Origin: Gemmataceae bacterium
Lineage (GTDB): Bacteria; Planctomycetota; Planctomycetia; Gemmatales; Gemmataceae
Direction: 5' to 3'
NCBI GenBank assembly: GCA_026419115.1
Contig: JAOAAA010000019.1
Coordinates: 1-40,771 of the forward strand
Length of the DNA stretch: 40,771 bases
Shown: piece by piece, positions 17,943 to 26,745 of the stretch
Position numbering within the stretch: position 1 is the stretch's first letter
Layout: each line of letters begins with the position of its first letter
Translations under genes and position numbers: made by a program
Notes under the pieces: generated by a model
What the model saw: only the letters and a program-made list of their open reading frames with translations
Told to the model about the DNA's origin: nothing
Database searches by the model: none

Positions 17943-19412
17943 ATGGCCGCTTCAAACCAGAATACCTCAAAAACAGTAACCCTCATTCCCGGCGATGGGA
18001 TCGGTCCGGAGTGCGTGGAAAGTGCCCGTCGGATTATCGATGCGACCGGCGCGGGGGTCACTTGGGAAGTGCGACACGCCGGCGAAAGCGTCTTCAAACA
18101 AGGAATTCCTTCGGGGGTGCCTACCGATACGATTGAATCGATTCGCAAAACCCGTTGCGTTCTCAAAGGTCCCTTGGGCACTCCCGTAGGCTATGGGGAA
18201 AAGTCGGCCAACGTCACCTTGCGAAAACTCTTCGAGACCTTTGGTAACATTCGGCCCGTTCGGGAACTTCCGGGGGTGAAAACCCCCTATAGTGGTCGCG
18301 GGATCGATTTGGTCGTGGTCCGAGAAAACGTCGAAGACCTTTACGCGGGGATCGAACACATGCAAACCCCCAGCGTGGCACAATGTCTGAAATTGATTAG
18401 CCGCAAGGGGTGCGAAAAAATTGTTCGCTTGGCCTTTGAGTTCGCTCGAAGCGAAGGACGAAAGAGCGTGGTCTGTGCCACCAAGTCGAACATCATGAAG
18501 TTGACCGAAGGGACACTCAAACGAACTTTTGAGGAAATCGCCAAAGAGTATCCCGATATTCAATCGTGGCACATTATCATCGATAATTGTGCCCACCAGT
18601 TAGTTAAAAAACCCGAACAATTCGATGTCATTGTGACCACGAACATGAACGGGGATATTATCTCCGACCTGACGAGCGCGCTGGTGGGGGGGCTAGGTTT
18701 CGCTCCCAGTGCGAACTTGGGGAACGATGTGGCTATCTTTGAAGCGGTCCACGGCTCGGCACCAAAATATGCTGGGAAAAATGTCATCAATCCCACGGCG
18801 GTAATTGGCAGCTCGATCATGATGCTCCGACATCTGGGCGAGTTCGATGCCGCACAAAAAATTGAAAATGCTCTTTTGGTCACCTTGGAAGAAGGCAAGG
18901 TCAAAACCGGTGACGTGGTCGGTTACGATAGTGGCTTGGCCTGCACGACCACTGCCTTCACCGATGAAATCATCAAGAATTTGGGCAAAGAACCTCGCAC
19001 CATTAAACCTCGTGTTTATAAGCCGTTGAACATCCCCCGAATTTCTTCTGATCCGGTTTCGGTTCGTCCCAAATCTCGTCGGGTCATTGGTGCCGATATC
19101 TTCGTTGAAAGCGGTTTACTTCCCGATAAATTGGGGCCTGCCCTAGAGGCCAAGGCCGAAGGGACTGCGTTGAAATTAAAAATGATTTCCAATCGGGGAA
19201 CTCAGGTCTACCCCGATAAGGGCACCCTCATTGATTGCGTCGATCAATACCGTTGCCGATTTGTGCTGCGTGATGCTGCGGGCAATCTTAGCGATAACGA
19301 ACTCATCACCTTGCTCAATAAACTCTCACCCGAGCATCAATGGGTCCATATCGAAAAACTCGCCGAGTTCGATGGCCAACCCGGCTTCACCAAAGCCCAA
19401 GGCGAAGATTGA
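17943..19412 (+). CDS. icd: NADP-dependent isocitrate dehydrogenase, long (Thermus/Rickettsia) type
   Basis: A 489-residue TCA-cycle enzyme that oxidatively decarboxylates isocitrate to 2-oxoglutarate. The N-terminal TVTLIPGDGIGPECVESARR and the substrate loop VVVRENVEDLYAGIEH are clear. The metal-binding Asp region is seen in NMNGDIISDLTSALVGGLGFAPSANLG, and the cofactor loop in HGSAPKYAGKNVINPTAVIGSSIMML. An extra C-terminal domain of about 130 residues after VGYDSGLACTTTAFTDEI fits the roughly 490-residue subfamily of Thermus and alphaproteobacterial enzymes. The ATG at 17943 is preferred over the upstream TTG at 17919, since MAASNQNTSKTVTLIPG is a natural start; no good Shine-Dalgarno sequence precedes either. 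Cofactor choice (NADP) is inferred from the subfamily. Confidence 0.93.
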   Translation: MAASNQNTSKTVTLIPGDGIGPECVESARRIIDATGAGVTWEVRHAGESVFKQGIPSGVPTDTIESIRKTRCVLKGPLGTPVGYGEKSANVTLRKLFETFGNIRPVRELPGVKTPYSGRGIDLVVVRENVEDLYAGIEHMQTPSVAQCLKLISRKGCEKIVRLAFEFARSEGRKSVVCATKSNIMKLTEGTLKRTFEEIAKEYPDIQSWHIIIDNCAHQLVKKPEQFDVIVTTNMNGDIISDLTSALVGGLGFAPSANLGNDVAIFEAVHGSAPKYAGKNVINPTAVIGSSIMMLRHLGEFDAAQKIENALLVTLEEGKVKTGDVVGYDSGLACTTTAFTDEIIKNLGKEPRTIKPRVYKPLNIPRISSDPVSVRPKSRRVIGADIFVESGLLPDKLGPALEAKAEGTALKLKMISNRGTQVYPDKGTLIDCVDQYRCRFVLRDAAGNLSDNELITLLNKLSPEHQWVHIEKLAEFDGQPGFTKAQGED

Positions 19413-19441
19413 CCTTAAGAACAATACTATCATCTCATCCC

Positions 19442-19479
19442 TTAGACGATTCACCGCGAACTTCGTTTAGACGATTCAC
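19442..19479. repeat. 13-bp direct repeat after icd
   Basis: TTAGACGATTCAC occurs at 19442-19454 and 19467-19479, a perfect copy with period 25, in the convergent gap between icd and the DUF1552 gene. Confidence 0.7.
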
Positions 19480-19596
19480 TTCGTGCTTCTTTCCAATTCA
19501 GAAGGGAAAAGCCTAGGAAATTGACTTGACAGATGACCTGATCCTAACTAACAGGTGGTCGATGTAAAAAAGGGAAAAAGGGTCTTTTCTTGATTC

Positions 19597-20925
19597 TTAC
19601 CCTAAAATCTCACTAATTGGGCCAGTACTTTCTTTGAAGGATTTCACGGGGCAGCCCAATTGTTGAAGAATGGTTAGGTACAAGTCCGACATCGGTTTTT
19701 TGTCGGTGGGCCATTTCAAATGTTGGCCATGTTTAAAGCCGAGCTTTCTTCCCCCCGCAAGCAAAGTCGGGAAACTTTTGCCGGAATGGCTACTAATTTG
19801 GGCACCACCAAACAGAATCACCGTGTGATCCAATAAGTTCCCATCGTGTGCTTTAATAGCTTTGAGTTTCTCGAGGAACCGAGCCAAACAAGAAACGAGC
19901 ATTAGATCACGCAATTCTAAAACTTTGACATCGGGAGAATCGGCGGCTCCTTGACCTTTGTGATGCACATCGTGGGCACCACGAACGGGGGCACCCGCTT
20001 TCGTGGCCCATTCTTTGTATTCATCGTAGTTAGGTCCCCCTTCGCCCCCTAAACTATGGGTCACGACTCGGGTCATATCGGTTTGGAATGCGAGTACAAT
20101 CAGGTCCATCATCAATTCGATGTGTTCCTTCATACTATTTTTGCCTTGTGGGGTGAGTTTGACGGCTTCTTCGTCGAACTCGGGACGACCTTTTTCCAAT
20201 ATCTTTTCGCTATCCCCGAGACGTTTTTCAACTTCTCGAATCGATTCCAGATATTGTTCCAATCGCTGTCGATCATCACGGCCCAAGTGTTTTTGGAAAT
20301 CGCGCACGCTTCCGGTTGCGGTGTCCAAAATACTTTTGTCTAAGGCCAAACGATGTTGAGCTTGTTTGATTTGTTCGGGGTCACGCGGGGGGAAAAGTTT
20401 TTCAAACACGGTTCGATAGTTGGCCGTGGCAGGGATATCGACCCCCATCGAATTTCGTGATAAGGTAGTTGTTCCTACACCATCGGCAAACGACAAGGCC
20501 AAGGAAGGAATCCACGTTGGTCCCAAATACTTGACCGCCACCTGATCCATCGAGATCGTGTTGGTGATGGTTCCGGGATTGATGTTAATGTTATGCCCCG
20601 TGAGCCAATTATATGGGTGAACGTGACCACTAATTCGCCCGACAATGTGGGAAAGGTTGGTCAAAACGGTAAACTCCTCACGGAGTTTTTCCAAGGGTTT
20701 ATGCGAGGGAGCGAGCGTGTACTTAGGTCCGGTATCGGAAGGGAACCACCCATGCCGACCAATCGCCCCCGGAATGTAGAAGCAAGCCAAGCGACGCGGT
20801 TCCTTGGTCCCTTCGCTGGCTGCGATCGTCGATCCCCCCATGATCTCGAGGTAGGGCAGGGCAATGGTGGCGCCTAACCCTCGTAGTAAAGTGCGACGGG
20901 TGATAAAATGGGTTTTTGGGTTCAT
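19597..20925 (-). CDS. DUF1552 domain-containing exported protein
   Basis: A 442-residue protein of a family common in planctomycetes and myxobacteria and usually encoded beside a DUF1592 cytochrome. The N-terminus ITRRTLLRGLGATIALPYLE is a twin-arginine signal (RRTLLRG). Diagnostic segments include RRLACFYIPGAIGRHGWFP, LTNLSHIVGRISGHVHPYNWLTG and the late HDGNLLDHTVILFGGAQISSHSGKSFPTLLAGG, which recalls the alkaline-phosphatase/sulfatase-like DUF1501 fold. The family function is unknown. Its ATG overlaps the stop of the DUF1592 gene by 4 bases, so the two are translationally coupled and their products very probably work together. Confidence 0.93.
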   Translation of the reverse strand: MNPKTHFITRRTLLRGLGATIALPYLEIMGGSTIAASEGTKEPRRLACFYIPGAIGRHGWFPSDTGPKYTLAPSHKPLEKLREEFTVLTNLSHIVGRISGHVHPYNWLTGHNININPGTITNTISMDQVAVKYLGPTWIPSLALSFADGVGTTTLSRNSMGVDIPATANYRTVFEKLFPPRDPEQIKQAQHRLALDKSILDTATGSVRDFQKHLGRDDRQRLEQYLESIREVEKRLGDSEKILEKGRPEFDEEAVKLTPQGKNSMKEHIELMMDLIVLAFQTDMTRVVTHSLGGEGGPNYDEYKEWATKAGAPVRGAHDVHHKGQGAADSPDVKVLELRDLMLVSCLARFLEKLKAIKAHDGNLLDHTVILFGGAQISSHSGKSFPTLLAGGRKLGFKHGQHLKWPTDKKPMSDLYLTILQQLGCPVKSFKESTGPISEILG

Positions 20926-23471
20926 GGAGATTCCCCAGTTTTGGTAGGTTTCGGTTCTATCTTATCGGATGTTCGATTTCTTCGCAGCTCATTTTCTTCT
21001 AAAAACGCTGCACTTGTGATGACCCCTTTGAGTAAATCTTTGAGGGGGTATTCTTTCGGCTTGAGTGATTTCATTAACTCGGTGATTTCGTTCATTTCAT
21101 CGATGCCTGCTTTGCGACCAGTTCCGTAGACGAGCCAATTTTTGAGCAACCCACGAACGAGATCGTCCTGGTAGTGTTTCACCACTTGTTCTTTGAATTC
21201 CCCAAAAGTAGAAAACGATTCGCCACGGGGTAACTTTCCAGCCGTATCGACGGGTCGGGTCTTGCCTTGGCCCTGCCAAGCAATGCGACCATCGAGTTCT
21301 GCCCGAGAGTAATGCTCGTATTCGACCTCGCGCCAACGACCACTCAAATCGAAGTTTTGGAAGGCAAACCCCACGGGATCGATTTTCTTATGGCACACCG
21401 AGCAATTGGCATCTTGTTGATGTTGCTTCAAAAGTTCGCGGAAGGGTTTGCCCTTATTTTTGGCATCAGCCGGATTTAATTCGGGGACTTCCAGTGGGGG
21501 GGGGGGCGGCGGTTGGTCTAAGATATGTCGCAAGACCCAAGCTCCCCGATAAATCACCCAATTCTCTCCCATCCAACAGAGCATGGATTGAATCCCAGCA
21601 TGTCCGAGAATCCCCCCCCCGCGAGGGTCGCTCGGTTTGAGTTTGACTCGGCGCATTTGGCCTCCCTCAAGAGGGGGATATTCATAATGTCGGGCGGTCG
21701 CATTATTCATCATTGTCCAATCACTGATGATCAATTCTTTGGCGGGACGATTGTCTTTGATCAGTTCCGCTACATAACGGATCGTCTCGTTTTTGAGCGA
21801 TTCTTTGAGATAGCGGGCAAAACGAAAGTCCTGCTTCTGGATATGAGATTGAGCAATGGTAATGGGTTGTTCCATCTCTAACCATTGGATAACAAAAGGA
21901 CGGAAAAAAGCCTCGCTACGAGCATCGGCCAAGAGTCGATCCACCTGATTTTCGAGAATTTTGGCATCGCGAAGTTTCCCAGCCTGAGCCAATTGACGGA
22001 GTTCTGGATCGGGTGGAGCCCCCCAGAGCATGAAACTGAGTCGACTTGCAATCGCGAATTGAGCAATCACAGGATCAGCATGGCCCGGCGAATCCATGTA
22101 ACGGAAGGGAGCCGCCATCAGGGTTGATTGGAAAGCGGCCCGCAGAGCTGGATCAAAAGAATCGCCCGCTTGACGTTGCTTTTCATAAAGTTTGAAGAAG
22201 GGTTCTTTCTCGCTGGCTTGTACGGGCCGTCGCCATGCCCTTTCCATCCATAGATCTAAGAGTCTTTTGGCAGTTTCAGGGTGATCTTTCAACTCCCCGA
22301 CATTCTCTTTCCAAACGGGTGGCGGCCAAGCAATCACTCGCAACGGTTCAATTTCAATTTTTTGCAACACTATGAAAGGAACAGGTTGTTTCTCAATAGG
22401 AAGGGTCTTTTTATCAAACATGGGCCGGAATAAACCAGTCCCTCCAAGGGGAGGATTCGTATCTTTGGGATTGGTTTTATCTTCATTCTCGAAACCTTCC
22501 ACTTGATAGGGAATTTCGACCCGATTCGACAACGAGATCGAAATCATTTTGTTGATAGCAAGGTCCCCAAGATGAACCTCGTAATCCAATCTCTGGGGAT
22601 TTTCCAGCGTGCCCGTGATCTCACGAAAATCTAGGTCTTTGCCACCAATCCGTACCCAGAGATGCGGGTGGGGTATCTTTTCGATGGGTTTATAAGCTGA
22701 AACGACCAGCGAAACCCGCAGCAGGCTTTGCCGATTCGATGGTACCGGAAGGGAGAAGTTGGTTTCTTCGCGTTCGCCCACGGCACGGGGTTCGAGTAAA
22801 AGACCCATCCCAACTTTGGGGATTCCTTGCATTTTGAAGGTAAGCCCGTCATTTTTCAGCGCATCCAAGGTTTTGCGAACATCATTCGCTTCGCGGAGAT
22901 TGGCCGAGATGATCTTGTTTTCATAAGGTTCGATAAATCGTAATCCTTCCACCGCCCGACGGGTCACCATAAGCCATTGGGCCACGCCATCCGAGGCTTC
23001 AAGCAACCCTTCGGCCCCTGTATCAAAGCCTGCAACGGTCCCATCATTGGGAAGGGCTTGAGAAAAATCGACCTTAAGGGAAGTTAGGTCTTGCAGGGCT
23101 GCATTCAGTTCGCGTCGATTCAACCGCCGCGAACCCCCTAAGCCGAGTGACCTTTGTTGTGCTTTCATCCATTCCAGCACGGCTTGGCGTTCCTTTACCG
23201 GAATTGCAGCGTTCCCCTCGGGGGGCATTTCGCCGGTCATAATCTTTTCGTACATCACGGTCCACAAATTCCGGTTGGCTAGCGACATCCCTTCGAGTTC
23301 ATCGAAGCGCATGCCTCCTTGTTGCTTTTTGGCACCATGGCACGAGTAACAATGTTTCGCCAAGAAAGGTTGAGCCACTTTTTTGAAATCTTCTTGAGCC
23401 GATAATTCATAAAACAATCCAATCATCCCAAGGCTAAGAATCGCCCATAACCCACGAGCAGAAGTGATCAT
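20922..23471 (-). CDS. DUF1592-type multi-domain cytochrome c-like protein
   Basis: An 849-residue exported protein. A signal segment (WAILSLGMIGLFYELSA) is followed at residues 41-45 by the heme site CYSCH, in the context FLAKHCYSCHGAKKQQGGMRFD that is typical of planctomycete cytochromes. Then come the DUF1587 (SRRLNRRELNAALQDL), DUF1595, DUF1592 (SFMLWGAPPDPELRQLAQAGKL) and DUF1588 (GGGILGHAGIQSMLC) regions. A second heme-like CSVCH near residue 692 begins CSVCHKKIDPVGFAFQNFD, before the C-terminal DUF1585. Two c-type heme sites point to electron transfer outside the cytoplasm; the substrate is unknown. The gene starts immediately after the WD40 stop codon and overlaps the DUF1552 gene by 4 bp. 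G11 and C9 runs (21496-21506, 21612-21620) lie in the coding sequence. Confidence 0.93.
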   Translation of the reverse strand: MITSARGLWAILSLGMIGLFYELSAQEDFKKVAQPFLAKHCYSCHGAKKQQGGMRFDELEGMSLANRNLWTVMYEKIMTGEMPPEGNAAIPVKERQAVLEWMKAQQRSLGLGGSRRLNRRELNAALQDLTSLKVDFSQALPNDGTVAGFDTGAEGLLEASDGVAQWLMVTRRAVEGLRFIEPYENKIISANLREANDVRKTLDALKNDGLTFKMQGIPKVGMGLLLEPRAVGEREETNFSLPVPSNRQSLLRVSLVVSAYKPIEKIPHPHLWVRIGGKDLDFREITGTLENPQRLDYEVHLGDLAINKMISISLSNRVEIPYQVEGFENEDKTNPKDTNPPLGGTGLFRPMFDKKTLPIEKQPVPFIVLQKIEIEPLRVIAWPPPVWKENVGELKDHPETAKRLLDLWMERAWRRPVQASEKEPFFKLYEKQRQAGDSFDPALRAAFQSTLMAAPFRYMDSPGHADPVIAQFAIASRLSFMLWGAPPDPELRQLAQAGKLRDAKILENQVDRLLADARSEAFFRPFVIQWLEMEQPITIAQSHIQKQDFRFARYLKESLKNETIRYVAELIKDNRPAKELIISDWTMMNNATARHYEYPPLEGGQMRRVKLKPSDPRGGGILGHAGIQSMLCWMGENWVIYRGAWVLRHILDQPPPPPPLEVPELNPADAKNKGKPFRELLKQHQQDANCSVCHKKIDPVGFAFQNFDLSGRWREVEYEHYSRAELDGRIAWQGQGKTRPVDTAGKLPRGESFSTFGEFKEQVVKHYQDDLVRGLLKNWLVYGTGRKAGIDEMNEITELMKSLKPKEYPLKDLLKGVITSAAFLEENELRRNRTSDKIEPKPTKTGESP
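21496..21506. repeat. G11 run in the DUF1592 gene
   Basis: Read on the minus strand, this C11 run encodes most of a Pro6 stretch linking two domains. A second run, C9 on the + strand at 21612-21620, lies 105 bases away in the same gene. Confidence 0.8.
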
Positions 23472-24518
23472 TTATTTTGGCTCCTTCTTGGGGATGTTCC
23501 AAAGTCCGACGGTGTTCCCGACCGCAGCGAGAATCTGTTTGCCATCCCAGCTGAATTGGGCATGATTGACCCGATGCGGGAATTTGAGCGAATACAGGCA
23601 GGTACCCTTTTGGGATTCCCATATTCGGATTTGTTTGTCTTCGCCAACCGAGAGGAATTTTTGACCATCGGCACTCAATGCCAGATTGATAATCTCGTCC
23701 CGATGATCGTTAAGGGCAAACATTTCTTTGCCTGTTTTGACGTTCCAAAAGCGAAGGTGTTGCTCTTGGCTGGCACTGATCAATGTGTTGCCATCGCTAG
23801 AAAGAATCATATCAGTGATGGCTCTTTTATGTCCATCAAAAGTGCGAAGGCTTTCTCCGGTTGAAATATCCCATTGGGTAATGAGTCCTTCGCCATCCCC
23901 GGCGAAAACCGATTTCCCATCCGGATGAAACAGCACCGAGGTTACATCGTATTCGTTGTCCATTTCGATTTTGAGTACGGGTTTTCCTGTGTCGAGATTC
24001 CACACAAGCAACGAATCATCGCCACTTCCCGAGACCAGTTTTTTTCCGTCGCTACTCAGTGCCAAACTGGTAATGTTTTCTTTATGTCCCTTGAGAATGT
24101 CGATTCGCTTTCCCTTTTGACTATCCCAAATCTGAATAGTTCCATCCCAATTCCCAACAAACAGCCGTTTTTCCTTCGGATGGTGAATCACAACCGTGAC
24201 CCCTTTGGCTTGGGTGTCGAAGCGTGATAATTCTTTGCCAGCGAAATCCCAGAAGCGAATGGTTCCATCACTGCTGCCCGAAATGATCTGTTTCCCATCT
24301 GGTGTTAAACACACTTGGGTAACGGGTCCTTCGTGCCCTTTGAGAACCAACAAAGGTTTCTCTTCCGCTAAGCCAAGAGAAGAATAGCCCCCTAGCATCA
24401 CGAGGAAGATTAGACTTTTCAGCGGAAAGCTGGATGATGGACTCCATATTCTCCGACTCATCATCGGGATCGCGAAGAAGATCAGACTCTTCAGTGGAGA
24501 GGGTAAATCGAACGGCAT
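23472..24518 (-). CDS. Exported WD40-repeat beta-propeller protein
   Basis: A 348-residue protein with a hydrophobic N-terminus (PLKSLIFLVMLGGYSSLGLA) and then seven WD40 blades covering the rest, each of the form GH-x-x-x-V-x-x-x-x-x-S-x-DG-K-x-x-x-S-x-x-x-D-x-x-x-x-x-WD. Examples are VLKGHEGPVTQVCLTPDGK and IDILKGHKENITSLALSSDG. Seven blades make one complete propeller, which is normally a protein-binding platform. It is first in an operon with the DUF1592 and DUF1552 genes (no gap to the next ATG), so it may scaffold them outside the membrane. Start uncertain: the first 40 codons contain a 72-bp imperfect tandem duplication of the PLKSLIF segment, and ATGs at 24464 and 24461 would skip the first copy. 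Confidence 0.9.
   Translation of the reverse strand: MPFDLPSPLKSLIFFAIPMMSRRIWSPSSSFPLKSLIFLVMLGGYSSLGLAEEKPLLVLKGHEGPVTQVCLTPDGKQIISGSSDGTIRFWDFAGKELSRFDTQAKGVTVVIHHPKEKRLFVGNWDGTIQIWDSQKGKRIDILKGHKENITSLALSSDGKKLVSGSGDDSLLVWNLDTGKPVLKIEMDNEYDVTSVLFHPDGKSVFAGDGEGLITQWDISTGESLRTFDGHKRAITDMILSSDGNTLISASQEQHLRFWNVKTGKEMFALNDHRDEIINLALSADGQKFLSVGEDKQIRIWESQKGTCLYSLKFPHRVNHAQFSWDGKQILAAVGNTVGLWNIPKKEPK
24397..24501 (-). repeat. 72-bp tandem duplication of the WD40 protein's N-terminal segment
   Basis: Segments 24469-24501 and 24397-24429 match at most positions over 33 bases. The differences are mainly transitions, and three fall at synonymous third positions (Pro, Lys, Leu codons). Both copies are in the same frame and encode S/F-PLKSLIF-F/L. 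Confidence 0.7.
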
Positions 24519-24736
24519 AGCCGAGTCGTTCAGGGGAGCTGGTAGGAAATTATGAGCTTCTTAGCATTTTTAGAATATATTATCGGTCATTTCTAGGTGA
24601 AATTCAAAAAAGTTGCCTTTATAAAATGAGGAGTCCGGTCTGGGTATTTCATGCAACAATCTACTTGGTGAAATTCCATAAAAGACCGCTCCCCAGAAGA
24701 ACTTTCAGCTTATTTATCGATCTGGGTATGATCCAC
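24519..24736. other. AT-rich spacer upstream of the WD40 operon
   Basis: This 218-base gap should hold the promoter of the WD40 operon (minus strand). It has two diverged copies of a GGTGAAATTC-AAAAG pattern (24596 and 24666) and the duplicated 3' end of the neighbouring lipoprotein gene. The + frame at 24626-25108 is antisense shadow. Confidence 0.4.
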
Positions 24737-24752
24737 TTACTTATCGATTTGG
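24709..24752 (-). repeat. 27-bp duplication of the lipoprotein stop-codon segment
   Basis: 24736-24752 contains the last codons of the lipoprotein (Gln-Ile-Asp-Lys-stop). A second copy at 24709-24725 reads the same peptide and stop in the same frame, 9 codons downstream, with CAA/CAG and AAG/AAA synonymous changes. Confidence 0.75.
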
Positions 24753-25189
24753 ATATTAAAAGTGTTGGAGCCTTTGACGATGGTGGTGGTCAATCCCGAC
24801 GAGGAGACATCGTGATATTTTTTGGGAACCGCCACGAGTTTGAGATTAACCGTACCCGCTTTGCCATCGGGTCCTTTGTAAGCTCCGCCTTGCATCACCG
24901 CTTGTTGATAATCCCCCATACCGGCATCTGTATTCACCGCGATATTGACCTCACCAAGGGGGATGTTTTTGATGAGATATTTACCCGTTTGAGGATCGAC
25001 TTTCCCTGTGGCCGAGCCGTTGTTGTTCTGAGCAATAATCAGAGCAAACAGCACGGGTTCGCCCCCATAAGTCACCGTTCCTTCAAGGGTCGCGCCCGAT
25101 TCAGGTAACGTAATCGGAGCATTGGTTGCGCACGATGACAGGGCAAACACCAAGCTCGTCAAGATTATTTTCGAGGTAATTTTGAGCAT
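24737..25189 (-). CDS. Small lipoprotein, carboxypeptidase-regulatory-like domain
   Basis: A 150-residue lipoprotein. The lipobox ALSSC at about residues 16-20 ends a short signal peptide, so the mature protein would be acylated at Cys20. It then has a single transthyretin-like (CarboxypepD_reg-like) beta-sandwich: GATLEGTVTYGGEPVLFALIIAQ, then GKVDPQTGKYLIKNIPLGEVNIAV. Proteins of this shape commonly sit beside DUF1559 genes in planctomycetes, as here (67 bp downstream of one on the same strand). The role is unknown, presumably structural in the envelope. The segment after its stop codon is a partial duplicate of its own 3' end. Confidence 0.85.
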   Translation of the reverse strand: MLKITSKIILTSLVFALSSCATNAPITLPESGATLEGTVTYGGEPVLFALIIAQNNNGSATGKVDPQTGKYLIKNIPLGEVNIAVNTDAGMGDYQQAVMQGGAYKGPDGKAGTVNLKLVAVPKKYHDVSSSGLTTTIVKGSNTFNIQIDK

Positions 25190-25256
25190 AAATTTTCAAA
25201 GGTAACTATTTTGGGTTAGGTTCCAGAAGAATCAGATTCACAGATTCACACGGGAA

Positions 25257-26372
25257 TTAGTCGAGGGTAAAGGTTTCGCCCCCGTTATCCGTGACGGCTG
25301 CACTCCAAGCAGGAATGCTTACCCGAGTCGAAACCGTCCGAACGCTACCATCGAACATAGCGACTTGAACGCCCCCTGCGGACATCGGGTACAAGTTGTA
25401 AAAGTTTTGTTGGCTGGGGATCAAACGGGGTCGAGGTGGTTGGAAAGTTTCAAACGGTTGGCCTGCAAAGCGACAAGAAGCAAGCCACCATTGACCATAA
25501 GTATCGTCCCAAGTTTGTGTGGGATCGTTACAGGTCGTACCAAAGAAGGGGACACCGGTTTCTGGAGTATCGGTCGTGGCCCACATATTGATTCCGCCCG
25601 TTTGCGAACCCGTTGAACCTTGGACCGACCAACTCACATAGAACATGTTTCCTTGACCGGTCACCATTTGCTTTTCTGCCAAAAGGATTGTGTTGGAGGT
25701 CCCATCTTGAATGTTCCCCATTTGTTTGCGGCCCCCCCCCACATTCCACCAAGCTACCTTCCACGATTCCATTCCTCGGCTTGTGTTGCCCAAGGCTCGA
25801 ACATTCGCAGCGTAGCTGATCAATCCCATTTGGTAGACGTAATCGGTCCCGCTATTCGGCGTTACTGGTCCGGTCCAAGGCCAAGACCAATTCACACGGC
25901 GATAGGGGCTAGCATCGTAGGGGGCAATGTAAGTGCTGGGGACGGTACCGCCGGGGATTTGACTGGGGTCGCTTCGGCGACGATCCATAATGAAATAGCG
26001 ATGCCCTAGAATATCGTTGTACAGGGCTTCTTGCTCGATGAACGGGAGCAAGCACCAGAAGAAGGTTGTTTTATCGCCCCCTGCGGTCGAGGCATTGAAC
26101 GGGAGATACGGACCATCGTAACGCACGGCATTGGCATCGTTGAAAGTGGCCCATTGATTGATCGGGCCTCCTGGGGGAAGTTCACCCATAGCGCTGTCGG
26201 CATTATGGGCTGCCAATGCCATTTGTTTGAGATTGTTGGCCGAACGGGCTCGGTTAGCCGCTTCTCGGACCTTCTGCACAGCTGGCAGAAGCAATCCAAT
26301 GAGGATTGCGATGATAGCGATGACCACAAGCAATTCAATCAAGGTGAATGCGGGTCGCTTTGTGAGTTTCAT
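25257..26372 (-). CDS. DUF1559 prepilin-like protein
   Basis: A 371-residue member of the large planctomycete DUF1559 family. It begins with a type IV prepilin/pseudopilin leader, [20 protein letters not shown]. Cleavage is expected between Ala8 and Phe9, with the conserved Glu at mature position 5. The hydrophobic helix runs into [20 protein letters not shown], then DUF1559 sequence with [10 protein letters not shown] and the C-terminal family motif [12 protein letters not shown]. It probably assembles into or works with a type II/IV-like envelope machine. I start it at 26372 rather than 26444 because GAGGAA precedes that ATG and the leader is canonical. A C9 run lies at 25732-25740. Confidence 0.94.
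   Translation of the reverse strand: MKLTKRPAFTLIELLVVIAIIAILIGLLLPAVQKVREAANRARSANNLKQMALAAHNADSAMGELPPGGPINQWATFNDANAVRYDGPYLPFNASTAGGDKTTFFWCLLPFIEQEALYNDILGHRYFIMDRRRSDPSQIPGGTVPSTYIAPYDASPYRRVNWSWPWTGPVTPNSGTDYVYQMGLISYAANVRALGNTSRGMESWKVAWWNVGGGRKQMGNIQDGTSNTILLAEKQMVTGQGNMFYVSWSVQGSTGSQTGGINMWATTDTPETGVPFFGTTCNDPTQTWDDTYGQWWLASCRFAGQPFETFQPPRPRLIPSQQNFYNLYPMSAGGVQVAMFDGSVRTVSTRVSIPAWSAAVTDNGGETFTLD
25732..25740. repeat. C9 run in the DUF1559 gene
   Basis: Nine C residues on the + strand encode a Gly3 turn on the minus strand. It belongs to the set of long G/C runs seen in several genes of the window. Confidence 0.75.
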
Positions 26373-26745
26373 GGAGAGGTTCCTCAACGAAAGCAAATTA
26401 ATAAAACACAAAAATTTCATGAAAGTGGACGAAAACTGAGACAAAATTCATGAGTCCCAGTCTTATCATTAGAGTTAGTTTAATACATAGCAGATTGATC
26501 TTTCAACATCAAGTCCGAAGAATTCTCAAGGAAATAACTGGTTTACCCATTTTTTTTCGTCTGCCTGAGGGTATCCCGTTCTTCTAGTTATTTGGATGAA
26601 TCTGAGCATGTTGATTCAAGAAGGATTCATTTATGAATAAGAAATGCACAAATGCTCATGAAATTTTAATATAACCATGGGGCCATTCGTCGGACGGAGA
26701 GTGAGGGAATTGGGTTGTGTATCGTGATCGAATCGACACACGAAC
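26373..26745. promoter_or_regulatory. Upstream region of the DUF1559 gene, no gene seen
   Basis: An AT-rich gap of about 370 bases. On the minus strand TTGATG (26507-26512) and TATGTA (26484-26489) are 17 bases apart and could be a promoter for the DUF1559 gene, though the -10 match is poor. ATGAATC 26596-26602 pairs with GATTCAT 26624-26630 and may lie at the 5' side of this unit. Nothing else is seen. Confidence 0.3.

Noticed and set aside
19526-19531. Perfect TTGACA box after icd
   Set aside because: It faces the convergent end of the DUF1552 gene, with no + strand gene downstream for 10 kb and no good -10 at the right spacing.
24626-25108. 160-codon + frame
   Set aside because: Mostly antisense to the lipoprotein gene, which has a lipobox and recognisable domain; the frame lacks any family signature.
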